NCBI GenBank assembly: GCA_963750735.1
Contig: CAVVRY010000001.1
Coordinates: 219,946-283,945 of the forward strand
Length of the DNA: 64,000 bases
Source: JANTGF01 sp963750735
GTDB taxonomy: Bacteria > Bacteroidota > Bacteroidia > Bacteroidales > VadinHA17
Direction: 5' to 3'
The position numbers and the translations under genes are program-made. Positions 36,371 through 45,846 of the stretch are shown one piece after another. The stretch's first letter is position 1. Each line of letters begins with the position of its first letter. The notes below the pieces were generated by a model, which was not told the origin of the DNA, did no database searches, and saw only the letters and a program-made list of their open reading frames with translations.

Positions 36371-37358
36371 AGAAGGATTTGTATCCGATAATCTCCCGAA
36401 CTTCTTTTACCGTTTTTGAAGCACTGAGTCTGGCTTTCTCAGCACCCATATTTACAACCTTCCTCAGGTAGGCATCATCAGAAGAAATGGTCAGTATCTT
36501 ATCACGAAAGGGTTGAGTGAATATTATTATATCCTCAGCCAGTTGTTTTTTCATATCTCCGTAGCGAATTTCGCATGCATTGTATTTATCCCTAAAGAAA
36601 TCATAAGTTTCATCCTTTGAGACAACATCCATAAGGGTAAATAAATTCTTAATAGGTTCAGTCATTGGTTGATTCTTTTCAACCGGACCACTATCAGTAA
36701 CAGCTCGCATTACCTTTTTTCGAATGTTCTCTGGTGTATCACTTAAGAAAATTCCGTTTCCTTCTGATTTTCCCATTTTCCCTGAACCATCAAGCCCCGG
36801 GATTTTCACCAGCTCCTCACCAAAATTATAGGCACTTGGTTCAGGAAAATAATCAACCTTGTACATATGATTGAAACGTTTGGCAAATTTTCTGGTCATT
36901 TCCAGGTTTTGCTCCTGATCCTTTCCAACAGGTACTTTATTCGCTTTATGGATAATTATATCAGCTGCCATTAAGACAGGATAAGTCAGCAGCCCGGCAT
37001 TTACATTGTTAGGCTGAAGGCGGACCTTATCTTTAAATGATGTTGTTCTTTCTAACTCCCCAACATAGGCATTCATATTTAACAGTAAATAGAGCTCCGT
37101 CACTTCCGGCACATCGCTTTGCAAAAAAATGGTGGCTACTTCCGGATCAAGGCCACAGGCAAGATACTCTGAAAGAACCTGACGTATGCCCCCATGCAAA
37201 TCCTCTGGCTGAGGATGAGTAGTAAGTGAGTGATAATCAGCAATAAAGAAATAGCATCGATTTTCATGTTGCATTTTCACAAAATTCTTCAACGCCCCAA
37301 AATAGTTTCCCAAATGCAAATTCCCCGTTGACCTTATTCCACTAACAACTATCTCCAT
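36369..37358 (-). CDS. trpS: Tryptophanyl-tRNA synthetase
   Basis: The 329-residue class I enzyme has GNLHLGNYFGAL (HIGH-type motif) and GKMGKSEGN (KMSKS-type). It charges tRNA-Trp. The open frame extends 12 codons further upstream, but start MEIVVSGIRSTGNLHLGN at 37358 matches family N-termini, and a -7 match (TAATTTTG, minus strand, 37396-37403) would begin transcription inside the longer version. Confidence 0.94.
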   Translation of the reverse strand: MEIVVSGIRSTGNLHLGNYFGALKNFVKMQHENRCYFFIADYHSLTTHPQPEDLHGGIRQVLSEYLACGLDPEVATIFLQSDVPEVTELYLLLNMNAYVGELERTTSFKDKVRLQPNNVNAGLLTYPVLMAADIIIHKANKVPVGKDQEQNLEMTRKFAKRFNHMYKVDYFPEPSAYNFGEELVKIPGLDGSGKMGKSEGNGIFLSDTPENIRKKVMRAVTDSGPVEKNQPMTEPIKNLFTLMDVVSKDETYDFFRDKYNACEIRYGDMKKQLAEDIIIFTQPFRDKILTISSDDAYLRKVVNMGAEKARLSASKTVKEVREIIGYKSF

Positions 37359-37476
37359 ATTCTTAAAATTCAAAATTAATTTATAAAAAGCCATGCAAAA
37401 TTAACAATAGTTCGATTAAGTCATCGGCCTTTGCACCAATTATTGCTGCGCTGAATGACATTGAGCTAAAAAATCG

Positions 37477-37484
37477 TACTTTTG
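37477..37484 (+). promoter_or_regulatory. Putative -7 element of rbfA
   Basis: TACTTTTG, matching TAnnTTTG, 20 bp before the rbfA start codon. Confidence 0.45.
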
Positions 37485-37503
37485 CAGCCAAGTTTAAACA
37501 ATC

Positions 37504-37842
37504 ATGGAATCAACCAGACAAAAAAAAGTGGCCAGAATGATCCAGAAGGAGTTGGCATTGATTTTTCAGCATGAATCACAAACTCTTTTTCAAGGAAAAA
37601 TGATCTCAGTCACAGTTGTTCATGTCACACCTGACCTTGCTCAGGCAAAGGTTTTTCTTAGTTTTTTTCCCTCTGATAATTCTGACGAGTTTTTTGAGAA
37701 TCTAAATAAGAAAAATAAATATATCAGGCATGAAATGTCAAAAAAAATCAGGCACCAGGTTAAGTCAATTCCTGAACTTGTTTTTTTTGTTGACGATTCT
37801 CTTGATTATGCAGACAATATTGAAAATCTACTCAAAGAATAG
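37504..37842 (+). CDS. rbfA: Ribosome-binding factor A
   Basis: The 112-residue protein has the RbfA KH-like fold: MESTRQKKVARMIQKELA at the start, ISVTVVHVTPDLAQAKVFLSF in the middle and LVFFVDDSLDYADNIENLL at the end. It helps late 30S maturation at the 16S 5' end. It is followed after 8 bp by a methyltransferase gene. Confidence 0.93.
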   Translation: MESTRQKKVARMIQKELALIFQHESQTLFQGKMISVTVVHVTPDLAQAKVFLSFFPSDNSDEFFENLNKKNKYIRHEMSKKIRHQVKSIPELVFFVDDSLDYADNIENLLKE

Positions 37843-37850
37843 AATATTAG

Positions 37851-38660
37851 ATGAAATATGATCCTGTAAAAAGATCTCTAGGAAAAGTTTTTAACACCAC
37901 CCCTTTTGCCCGAAAAATATTTTACCGACTTCTTGATATACTGCTTTTACGAACATGGTATATTAAAAGAGAAGTTAAGAAAATAAAAGACCAATTAGAT
38001 GAGGAGGCAAATATTTTAGATGCCGGTGCAGGATTTGGCCAGTATAGCTATTTCCTTTCACGGATTTCTAGAACCTGGAACATTTTAGCTGTGGATGTAA
38101 AAGAAGAACAGGTGGAAGATTGCAACCATTTTTTTTCAAAAATAGGCAAATCTGATAGAGTACACTTTGAAGTTGCAGATTTGACAAAATTTAACTCAAA
38201 TGACAAATTTGATGCAGCTCTTTCTGTTGATGTAATGGAACATATTGAAGATGACGTAAGTGTTTTTAAGAATATCCAATCCTCATTGAAACAAGGTGGA
38301 ATTCTGCTTATTTCTACGCCCTCAGACAAAGGTGGATCTGATGTGCATCATCATCATGAAGAATCATTTATTGATGAACATGTAAGAGATGGGTATAGTA
38401 TTGCAGACATTGAAGAAAAATTAAGAATTGCTGGCTTTTCAAGTATAGAATCAAAATATTCATATGGAAAACCAGGTGTACTCTCATGGAAGATTTCAAT
38501 GAAATACCCCGTAGTAATGTTAAATAAAAGTAAATTATTCTTTATTTTATTGCCTATATATTACGTACTTACCTTGCCATTCTGCCTCTTGCTAAACTAT
38601 CTGGATGTTAATAACTTTCATCGAACGGGAACAGGGCTTATCGTAAAGGCTATTAAATAA
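37851..38660 (+). CDS. SAM-dependent methyltransferase
   Basis: The 269-residue protein has the class I methyltransferase glycine motif ILDAGAGFGQYSYFLSR (about residues 55-71), then VDV, and a post-motif LSVDVMEHIEDD. A hydrophobic stretch near 223-246 suggests membrane association. The acceptor cannot be told. It lies downstream of rbfA in what looks like one operon. Confidence 0.82.
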   Translation: MKYDPVKRSLGKVFNTTPFARKIFYRLLDILLLRTWYIKREVKKIKDQLDEEANILDAGAGFGQYSYFLSRISRTWNILAVDVKEEQVEDCNHFFSKIGKSDRVHFEVADLTKFNSNDKFDAALSVDVMEHIEDDVSVFKNIQSSLKQGGILLISTPSDKGGSDVHHHHEESFIDEHVRDGYSIADIEEKLRIAGFSSIESKYSYGKPGVLSWKISMKYPVVMLNKSKLFFILLPIYYVLTLPFCLLLNYLDVNNFHRTGTGLIVKAIK

Positions 38661-38664
38661 TTTT

Positions 38665-38672
38665 TATCTTTG
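38665..38672 (+). promoter_or_regulatory. Putative -7 element in front of the tRNA-like RNA
   Basis: TATCTTTG, an exact TAnnTTTG match, ending 12 bp before the stem of the RNA at 38685. It lies just after the methyltransferase stop. Confidence 0.45.
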
Positions 38673-38684
38673 CCCAACTTTTTT

Positions 38685-38787
38685 GAAAAAAGAAACCGAA
38701 GGGTCTCTATAGTTTAATTGACAGAACAGCTTATCAATCGATAAGAAGGTACGGGTTAAAGTCCTGATTAGAGACCTTTCTTTTTTC
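38685..38787 (+). ncRNA. tRNA-like structured RNA, degenerate
   Basis: The segment 38703-38775 resembles a Bacteroidota tRNA: acceptor GTCTCTA paired with TAGAGAC, a TA linker, a D-arm GTTTAATTGACAGAAC, and a T-arm-like ACGGG-TTAAAGT-CCTGA. But the anticodon arm CTTAT-CAATCG-ATAAG has a 6-base loop and no readable anticodon, the T-loop lacks its usual C, and one extra base spoils the T-stem. Outside, GAAAAAAGAAA (38685-38695) pairs perfectly with TTTCTTTTTTC (38777-38787), extending the closing stem, and a -7 element precedes it. It is a tRNA pseudogene, a tRNA-derived RNA, or a tRNA damaged by sequencing indels. Confidence 0.5.
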
Positions 38788-38917
38788 CCTCCTGCATAAT
38801 TCCCCAATTTCATATATTCAAGGCCTTATGGCAGGCAATAGAATTCTTACAGGATAAGTAATTTGTTTTTATGAATTTGCGAACTTAACTTTAGCCACTG
38901 TTTCAAACAACTGCATC

Positions 38918-40141
38918 TTGGATTTTTCATTTTATGTGGCTAAAAGGTATCTATTTGCGAAAAAATCGCAAAATACCATAAATGTAATTTCCACTATTTC
39001 TGTGGTGGGTGTGGCTATTGGTACTATGGCATTAATTGTTGTCCTATCGGTTTTCAATGGATTCGACACACTTGTACATTCCCTATTTAACTCATTTGAT
39101 CCCGACCTAAAAATCACCATTAAAGAGGGAAAAAGATTTTCATCTGATCAGGCTTCAATTGAGCTGCTTAAAAATACCGAAGGAGTTCTGTATGTGGCAG
39201 AAGTAGTTGAGGAAAACGCTCTGCTTAAATATGGGAAAAAACAATACCTGGCTACTATAAAAGGAGTGAGTAAAGAATTTCTTAAAATTAGTGGCATTGA
39301 TAGTATGATCATCGATGGGAACTTTACTTTAAAACAGGGAAAGAACGTATATGCAGTTGTGGGTCAGGGAATTGCTGTAAGACTATCTATTGGATTAAAC
39401 TTTGTAAACCCCATCGTGGTGTATGTACCAAAAAGAGAGGGTAAAGTTTCGTTAAACCCTGAGAATGCTTTTAATCGAAGATATATTTTCCCATCAGGAG
39501 TTTTTGCTATACAGCAAGATTTTGACTCAAAGTATATGATTGTTCCCATTGAATTTGCGCGTGAATTGCTAGACTTTACAACGGAGGTTAGTGCATTGGA
39601 GTTAAAAATTGATCCCGCTTATGATAATGATGATGTGCAGGCAAGAGTAAAAGAAATTCTTGGTGAAGATTATGAGGTAAAAAACAGGTTTGAGCAGGAG
39701 GAACTACTCTATAAGATTATGCAGACAGAGAAGTGGGCAATTTTTTTCATTCTTACATTTATCCTTATTGTAGCATCCTTTAATGTAATTGGATCTTTAA
39801 CTATGCTTATCATTGAAAAGAAAAAAGATATTTCAATTTTACGAAGTATGGGAGCTGAGCTGAAGAGAATTCGTAGTATCTTCCTTTACGAAGGCTGGCT
39901 GATTTCAATTTTAGGTGCTTTTTCAGGCCTTGCTGTTGGTGTGTTTATAATCTGGCTTCAAAAAGAGTTTGGTTTGATTAAATTACAGGGTAGTGGGTCC
40001 TTTGTTATTGATACATATCCGGTTGAAATAGTCTTCTTCGATTTTATACTTGTTTTTGTTACAGTAATCAGTATTGGATATTTAGCTGCCTGGTATCCGG
40101 TCAGGTATATCACTCGAAAATACGTCAAGCAGAATCGCTAA
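38918..40141 (+). CDS. LolC/LolE-type ABC permease (FtsX fold)
   Basis: The 407-residue protein has an N-terminal membrane helix in INVISTISVVGVAIGTMALIVVLSVF (about 22-47), a large periplasmic domain (about 60-270) and three C-terminal helices with ILRSMGAELKRIRSIFLYEG, the coupling helix of LolC/E and FtsX families. It probably extracts lipoproteins from the inner membrane with a LolD ATPase encoded elsewhere. Start TTG at 38918 gives the family N-terminus DFSFYVAKRYLF. Confidence 0.88.
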   Translation: MDFSFYVAKRYLFAKKSQNTINVISTISVVGVAIGTMALIVVLSVFNGFDTLVHSLFNSFDPDLKITIKEGKRFSSDQASIELLKNTEGVLYVAEVVEENALLKYGKKQYLATIKGVSKEFLKISGIDSMIIDGNFTLKQGKNVYAVVGQGIAVRLSIGLNFVNPIVVYVPKREGKVSLNPENAFNRRYIFPSGVFAIQQDFDSKYMIVPIEFARELLDFTTEVSALELKIDPAYDNDDVQARVKEILGEDYEVKNRFEQEELLYKIMQTEKWAIFFILTFILIVASFNVIGSLTMLIIEKKKDISILRSMGAELKRIRSIFLYEGWLISILGAFSGLAVGVFIIWLQKEFGLIKLQGSGSFVIDTYPVEIVFFDFILVFVTVISIGYLAAWYPVRYITRKYVKQNR

Positions 40142-40365
40142 TTCACATTTTTTTAATAAATCAACTTTTGCAGTCCTAATCTTATTAACAATTGGCGGTG
40201 AGTAAAATCATTGGTTTTTTATTTTTTAAGTTATCTCTTACACTTATTTTTACAGGGAAATGCAACATTCTATTGTACTTTCAAGTATAAGTCAATAGTA
40301 TAAATAATGATTTATTAGCTGTTAATATATTTAACTGCTAATCAAAATATATATCAACTTTCTGG

Positions 40366-43300
40366 ATGAAGTCCTATTTAATAGTTATATCTACAATATT
40401 ACTTTTCTCCTTTGGCCAGACTGGTTTCTCCCAGATGACATTGTCTTTTACTACTATAAGTACCACTTGTAACGGTGATTCAGATGGGAGCATCACCGGG
40501 TTTGTGAATGGTGGTACACCTCCTTATATCTTCACATGGTCAACTACTGATACTTTGACAACCAGTAATTCATCCACAACCATTTCGAACCTTACGGCCG
40601 GAATGTATTGGCTTGTTGTTGAGGATGCCAATTCAAACACTGTTTTTGGATTTGACTTTGTTAATGAACCCGGGCCTTTAAATATAAACTCTGAAGCCTT
40701 TACAGATATAAGTTGCAACAATACCAACGATGGAACTATTTCTATATCAGTATCAGGTGGTACCCTGCCTTATCAGTATTCAATAGATAATGGTTCAACA
40801 TTTGTGTCAAATGGTGGAAATTTTACTGGCTTATCAGCAGGGAATTATCCAATTGTTGTCAGAGATAATAATGGATGTACTACATCAGGATCGACTATAA
40901 CCATCAACAATCCATCTGCAATTGTCATTACATCCGAGATTAAAACAGATATAAGCTGTAACGGACTAACAGATGGAACAATAAGCGTTACTGCTTCAGG
41001 AGGATCTCCTCCATATCTCTACTCCATTGATGGAGGTATAACTTACGTTTCAAATGGTGGAAACTTCGTTGGTTTATCCGCTGGAAACTATGATATATCA
41101 GTATTGGATAGTGATAATTGTTCCACAAACGGATCAACAATAACAATAATTGAACCCACTGCAATCTTAATTGAATCTGAATTGTTTTCGAATATTTCTT
41201 GTAATGGAGCCAGCGATGGAACTATTAATATTGTAGTTTCGGGCGGTATTTCACCTTACGAATATTCTGTAGATGGTGGAACTACTTTCGTACCAAACGG
41301 AGGAAATTTTTCAGGACTTCCTCCGGGGTCATACAATATTGTTGTTAGGGATAATAATGGTTGTATCTCTAATGGAAGTTCCTTAAATTTAACTGAACCA
41401 ATTGTAATAGTAATTGATTCTGAAACAAAAACTGACGTAAGCTGCAACGGGGGAAATGATGGAACAATAACTATTGTTGCTTCAGGTGGAAATCCGCCTT
41501 TTGTATATTCTATTGATGGAGGAATTTCATTCCTAAACAATGGTGGAAACTTTACTGGATTACCAGCAGGGAACTATGATGTGGCTGTTCGGGATAGTCA
41601 ATCATGTATTAAAGCAGGAAGTACAATTACCGTTAACGAGCCGGTAGTCTTAGTTATTGATACGCAAGTTATTACTGATATTTCATGTTTCGGTTCAGTC
41701 GATGGGAGCATTGCCCTTACTGCAACTGGTGGCACACCCCCATATGAATATTCAATTGATGGAGGGATTACCTATTTATCAAATGGTGGAATATTTACAG
41801 GATTGGCATCAGGAGCTTATGCATTAGCAGTAAGAGATATTAACAGTTGTACATTCCTGGGACCAACCGTTTCAATCCAGGAACCTTCTGAAATCTCAAT
41901 TGTTTCAGAAATTGTTACCGATGTAACCTGCAATGGCGTATCTAATGGAACAATCACCATTACTGCTTCAGGTGGGAACCTACCTTACACATATTCTATT
42001 GATGGAGGTACAACATTTGTTGACAATAATGGTGAATTTAAAAGCCTGTCTCCTGGGAATTATGATGTAGTAGTTAAAGACCTGAATGGTTGTACAAAGC
42101 CAGGAAGTACTCTGGTAATAAATGAACCTACACCATTGGTTATAAGTTCGGAAAACTTTACAAGCAGTACATGTTTCGAAAGCAATGACGGAACTATTAC
42201 AATTGTTGCGAATGGAGGTGTTTCACCATATTTCTATTCTATTGATGGAGGGATGACATATGTTGAAAATGGTGGAATATTTACTGATTTACCTGTCGGA
42301 ATTTATACTATATCTGTTCGTGACCAAAATGTTTGTCAAACTGATGGAAATACAATCACCATAATTGAACCACCACAAATTCTTATAGATTCCTTACAGG
42401 TTGAACAGGTTACCTGCAATGGATACACTGATGGATCTATCCGAATATTTGTTTCAGGAGGAAATGCACCTTACACCTATTCAATTGATGGAGGATTAAG
42501 CTTCACAAATAATGGTGGAATCTTTTCAGGATTGTTGCCTGGAAATTATGTAATTGCTATTAAAGATGCTAATGATTGTATTGAGTTCGGAACATCGGTA
42601 TCTATTGACGAAGCTTTTGTGATTACCATCGATTCCGAGTCAGTTACAAACATAAGTTGTAACGCTTTAAATGATGGCACCATAAGTATTGTTGCATCTG
42701 GAGGCACATCACCCTACACTTATTCTGCTGATGGAGGATTAACGTTCCTAAATAATGGAGGTAATTTTGCAGGATTGACAGCCGGGAATTATGATATTGT
42801 AGTAAGGGATAATAATGGTTGTCAGGTAAATGGAAGTACTCTTACCATAGTTGAGCCTGCTCCAATTAACATTGATTCAGAAACCGGATTTGATGTTCTT
42901 TGCAATGGTGGAAGTGATGGGCGGATAGTTATAGTTGCCTCAGGTGGCACTCCTCCTTTTGGCTATTCTATCGATGGTGGCATTTCATATTTCGATAACA
43001 ATGGAGTATTTAACACACTTACCGCAGGAACTTTTGATATTGTTGTGAGAGATGTAAACGGATGTCTGCAAAGTGGCAGTTCTATAATCCTGAGTGAACC
43101 TTCGAACCTTAGTATGACAATTGATACTACAAAAGCTACCTGCAATAGTTCTACTTCAGATGGATCAATTGTTGTAAATGCTTCTGGAGGTGTTCCCGGA
43201 TATACATATTCAATTGATGGTGGCACGACATGGCAGGCAAGTCAGATCTTCAATAACTTACCAGCTGGTTTATACGATATTGTGATACAGGATAATAATT

Positions 43301-44073
43301 TCTGCACAATCTCTCAATCGGTTATTTTAGAAAGCAAGTTCACAGTTATCGCGAATGCCGGATCTGATGCAGGCATTTGTCCGGGAGGATCAATAATACT
43401 CCAGGGTTCAGGTGGAACCAACTTTAGCTGGCAACCAACAGCAGGTCTTAGCGATTCAAATATTGCAAATCCTGTTGCTTCACCGAATGTTACAACCACA
43501 TATACACTCACTGTAACTGAGGGTGTATGTTCTGAAAATGCTTCAGTTACTGTTTCAATTTACGATTTACCAGGCATGGGCCTAGGTCCTGATACAGTTA
43601 TATTCAGGGGATCGACAATATCGCTACGTGCATCTGATGGATTTGAAGCATATAACTGGACCCCAACAACAGGATTATCATCAGGCGTTGGACAGGCAGT
43701 ACAGGCTACACCTGAAAATAGCATAGTATATAAGGTAACAGGGATTACTTCAGAAGGTTGTATGAATGCAGACTCTATTTCAATTACTGTGATTAGCGAG
43801 CTGAAAATACCTTCAGGACTCACGCCAAATGGTGATGGATATAATGATACCTGGGAAATAGATAATGCTTATCTATTCCCTAGCATAACTGTTCAGGTTG
43901 TAAACCGCTGGGGGCAAAAAGTGTTCTTCTCCAGAGGATATGGAAATGGTATTGAATGGGATGGGACCAACAATGGAAAAGAACTACCTACAGCAACTTA
44001 TTATTATGTAATTGATTTGAATGATGGAAGAAATACACCTCCAATGACAGGACCAGTTACAATTGTTAGATAG
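40366..44073 (+). CDS. SprB-repeat surface protein with type B T9SS sorting domain
   Basis: The 1235-residue protein has a signal peptide (about 1-22), twelve SprB-type repeats of about 81 residues, each with CNGxxDGTI, a GGTPPYxYSIDGG core and NNGCxxxGSxITIxEP; a region (about 985-1145) of one or two Ig/PKD-like domains with CPGGSIILQG; and a C-terminal gliding-motility-associated domain (about 1145-1235) with IPSGLTPNGDGYNDTWEI and NRWGQKVF, a type B signal for type IX secretion. It is far shorter than SprB adhesin itself. It is paired with a PorP/SprF gene 1 bp downstream, as usual for type B cargo. Confidence 0.92.
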   Translation: MKSYLIVISTILLFSFGQTGFSQMTLSFTTISTTCNGDSDGSITGFVNGGTPPYIFTWSTTDTLTTSNSSTTISNLTAGMYWLVVEDANSNTVFGFDFVNEPGPLNINSEAFTDISCNNTNDGTISISVSGGTLPYQYSIDNGSTFVSNGGNFTGLSAGNYPIVVRDNNGCTTSGSTITINNPSAIVITSEIKTDISCNGLTDGTISVTASGGSPPYLYSIDGGITYVSNGGNFVGLSAGNYDISVLDSDNCSTNGSTITIIEPTAILIESELFSNISCNGASDGTINIVVSGGISPYEYSVDGGTTFVPNGGNFSGLPPGSYNIVVRDNNGCISNGSSLNLTEPIVIVIDSETKTDVSCNGGNDGTITIVASGGNPPFVYSIDGGISFLNNGGNFTGLPAGNYDVAVRDSQSCIKAGSTITVNEPVVLVIDTQVITDISCFGSVDGSIALTATGGTPPYEYSIDGGITYLSNGGIFTGLASGAYALAVRDINSCTFLGPTVSIQEPSEISIVSEIVTDVTCNGVSNGTITITASGGNLPYTYSIDGGTTFVDNNGEFKSLSPGNYDVVVKDLNGCTKPGSTLVINEPTPLVISSENFTSSTCFESNDGTITIVANGGVSPYFYSIDGGMTYVENGGIFTDLPVGIYTISVRDQNVCQTDGNTITIIEPPQILIDSLQVEQVTCNGYTDGSIRIFVSGGNAPYTYSIDGGLSFTNNGGIFSGLLPGNYVIAIKDANDCIEFGTSVSIDEAFVITIDSESVTNISCNALNDGTISIVASGGTSPYTYSADGGLTFLNNGGNFAGLTAGNYDIVVRDNNGCQVNGSTLTIVEPAPINIDSETGFDVLCNGGSDGRIVIVASGGTPPFGYSIDGGISYFDNNGVFNTLTAGTFDIVVRDVNGCLQSGSSIILSEPSNLSMTIDTTKATCNSSTSDGSIVVNASGGVPGYTYSIDGGTTWQASQIFNNLPAGLYDIVIQDNNFCTISQSVILESKFTVIANAGSDAGICPGGSIILQGSGGTNFSWQPTAGLSDSNIANPVASPNVTTTYTLTVTEGVCSENASVTVSIYDLPGMGLGPDTVIFRGSTISLRASDGFEAYNWTPTTGLSSGVGQAVQATPENSIVYKVTGITSEGCMNADSISITVISELKIPSGLTPNGDGYNDTWEIDNAYLFPSITVQVVNRWGQKVFFSRGYGNGIEWDGTNNGKELPTATYYYVIDLNDGRNTPPMTGPVTIVR
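40690..43330 (+). repeat. Tandem SprB repeats, 243-bp period
   Basis: Eleven successive units with a 243-bp period (measured between the conserved Cys codons near 40711, 40954 and 41197), plus a diverged first copy upstream. The protein motifs are well kept while the DNA has drifted, so the units are old and kept by selection rather than freshly duplicated. Confidence 0.88.
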
Positions 44074-44074
44074 A

Positions 44075-44968
44075 ATGAAAAAACTCATTTACATATTGTT
44101 GATATTTGTTGCTCTTCCGAGCTCCCTGCTATCACAGCAGTTACCACTTTATTCTCAATATATGTTTAACGACTTTGTATTAAATCCAGCTGTTGCAGGC
44201 ACAAAAGACTTTTATGAGGCAAAAGCAATGAGTCGTTTTCAATGGGCCGGCATTATTGATGCACCACAAACAGTTAGCTTGAGCTTTAATGGACCACATG
44301 CAACAAAACCAATGGGTTTTGGAGGGTATTTATACAACGATGTAACTGGTCCGACCAGCAGAACCGGTCTTTATGGAACATATGCATATAATATTGGACT
44401 GGGAAGTAACATTAGGCTTTCAATGGGACTTTCTTTCGGGATACTTCAAAATACAATTGACGGCACTAAAATAACACTTCATGATTTAAATGATCCTGCA
44501 CTAAAAGAAGCTGTAACATCTTCTGTGGTTCCAGATGCCTCTCTAGGGGTTTATGCTTACCATGAAAACTGGTTTGCAGGCTTTTCAGCTTTTCAGCTTT
44601 TTAGTAATAACCTGAAAGTTTACGATGAGAAAAATGGCCTTAACAAATTAAAAAGACATTATTTTATCACTGCCGGATACTTATTCCCCCTTTCGGACTT
44701 TGTAATCGAGCCTTCATTAATATTGAAAGGAATGGTAAATGTTCCAATTCAAATTGACTTGAATCTTAGAGTTACCTATATGGAAACTGCATGGCTTGGA
44801 GTCTCCTATCGATCTCAAGATGCAATAGCTATTTTAGGTGGCTACATTCATAAGAAAAAATACTACTTTGGCTATGCTTATGATATCACCATCTCTGATT
44901 TTAGATATTATAATTCAGGCTCTCATGAGATTATGATAGGATTTAGGTTCAACAAGCTAAAAAAATAG
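44075..44968 (+). CDS. PorP/SprF family outer-membrane protein
   Basis: The 297-residue protein has a signal peptide (about 1-20), then QQLPLYSQYMFNDFVLNPAVAGTKD, the near-universal PorP/SprF N-terminal motif, and beta-strand-rich sequence ending MIGFRFNKLKK. SprF-type proteins serve one type B secreted partner, here the SprB-repeat protein whose stop is 1 bp before. Start at the ATG at 44075. Confidence 0.92.
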   Translation: MKKLIYILLIFVALPSSLLSQQLPLYSQYMFNDFVLNPAVAGTKDFYEAKAMSRFQWAGIIDAPQTVSLSFNGPHATKPMGFGGYLYNDVTGPTSRTGLYGTYAYNIGLGSNIRLSMGLSFGILQNTIDGTKITLHDLNDPALKEAVTSSVVPDASLGVYAYHENWFAGFSAFQLFSNNLKVYDEKNGLNKLKRHYFITAGYLFPLSDFVIEPSLILKGMVNVPIQIDLNLRVTYMETAWLGVSYRSQDAIAILGGYIHKKKYYFGYAYDITISDFRYYNSGSHEIMIGFRFNKLKK

Positions 44969-45041
44969 CCTCCTCTGCTATAATTAATTGCTTTCTTCTT
45001 TTCCGTTTAAGAATTTTCAGTAAAAATCGTAATTTCGAACC

Positions 45042-45833
45042 ATGAAAAAACTATATTGGTTTTTAATTGCATTTCTTCTTATATCAATTTCCTGCAATAA
45101 AGGGGAAAAGCGAATAAATTACAAAGACACAATCCCCCCAGAAGATCTAATTCCCTTAATTACGGATATTCATCTTGCAGATGCCGTACTTGGAATGCCT
45201 TCCTTTTTAAAAAGAATGCCAGGAAGAGATTCATTAAGCAATTACCAGGATATTTTTGATAGTCATGGCTATTCCTCAGATCAGTTTGAGCTTACTTTAA
45301 AATATTACGCCGATCATCCTGTCGAATTTGAAGTTATTTATGAAAAAATTCTTAGCAACCTGAGTAAGTTAGAAAGTGAAATTAAAAGTCATAGATATGG
45401 TTATGATGAGCTTGAAAGTCCAGAAAATTTATGGCTGGAAAAACCTGAGTGGTTTCTTCCTGAAGATGGTGGTCAAATAAAAATTCCATTTTCAATCCCA
45501 ATTGATCAGGCAGGATTTTACATTATTCGGGCCAGGATTAAGATGTATAATAATGATGGATCGGAGGATCCAAAAATTATTGCCTATTTCTGGTACGATG
45601 ATGGAACAGCTGAAGGGAAAAAAATCTGGTTTCCTGAAAGCAGGATACTAAAAAATGATAATTGGAATTATCACACAATCTCATTAAAATATTACGATCC
45701 GAAAATAACTCATTTAAAAGGTTTCCTTCTTGAGCATAGAAACGGGGAAGGTGACTGGGCCAAACATGTAGAAATCGAGAATATTTCCGTTCGCCTTAGG
45801 AAAGCCCAAAGCTCTGAAACTGAAACCAATTGA
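45042..45833 (+). CDS. DUF4296 lipoprotein
   Basis: The 263-residue protein has a lipobox LISISC at residues 14-19, then the DUF4296 helical domain (about 30-120) with PLITDIHLADAVL and FEVIYEKILSNL. Residues 135-260 form a beta-rich part not typical of the short DUF4296 proteins. Function unknown. The frame ends 13 bp before the amidohydrolase gene. Confidence 0.78.
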   Translation: MKKLYWFLIAFLLISISCNKGEKRINYKDTIPPEDLIPLITDIHLADAVLGMPSFLKRMPGRDSLSNYQDIFDSHGYSSDQFELTLKYYADHPVEFEVIYEKILSNLSKLESEIKSHRYGYDELESPENLWLEKPEWFLPEDGGQIKIPFSIPIDQAGFYIIRARIKMYNNDGSEDPKIIAYFWYDDGTAEGKKIWFPESRILKNDNWNYHTISLKYYDPKITHLKGFLLEHRNGEGDWAKHVEIENISVRLRKAQSSETETN

Positions 45834-45846
45834 ATACTTCGCGAAA

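Noticed and set aside
38703..38775. Functional canonical tRNA
   Set aside because: The anticodon loop has six bases, no valid anticodon follows a U33, and the T-loop lacks C56.
40690..43330. CRISPR-like array from regular spacing
   Set aside because: The 243-bp period is in-frame protein repeats with diverged DNA; there are no identical short repeats with unique spacers.
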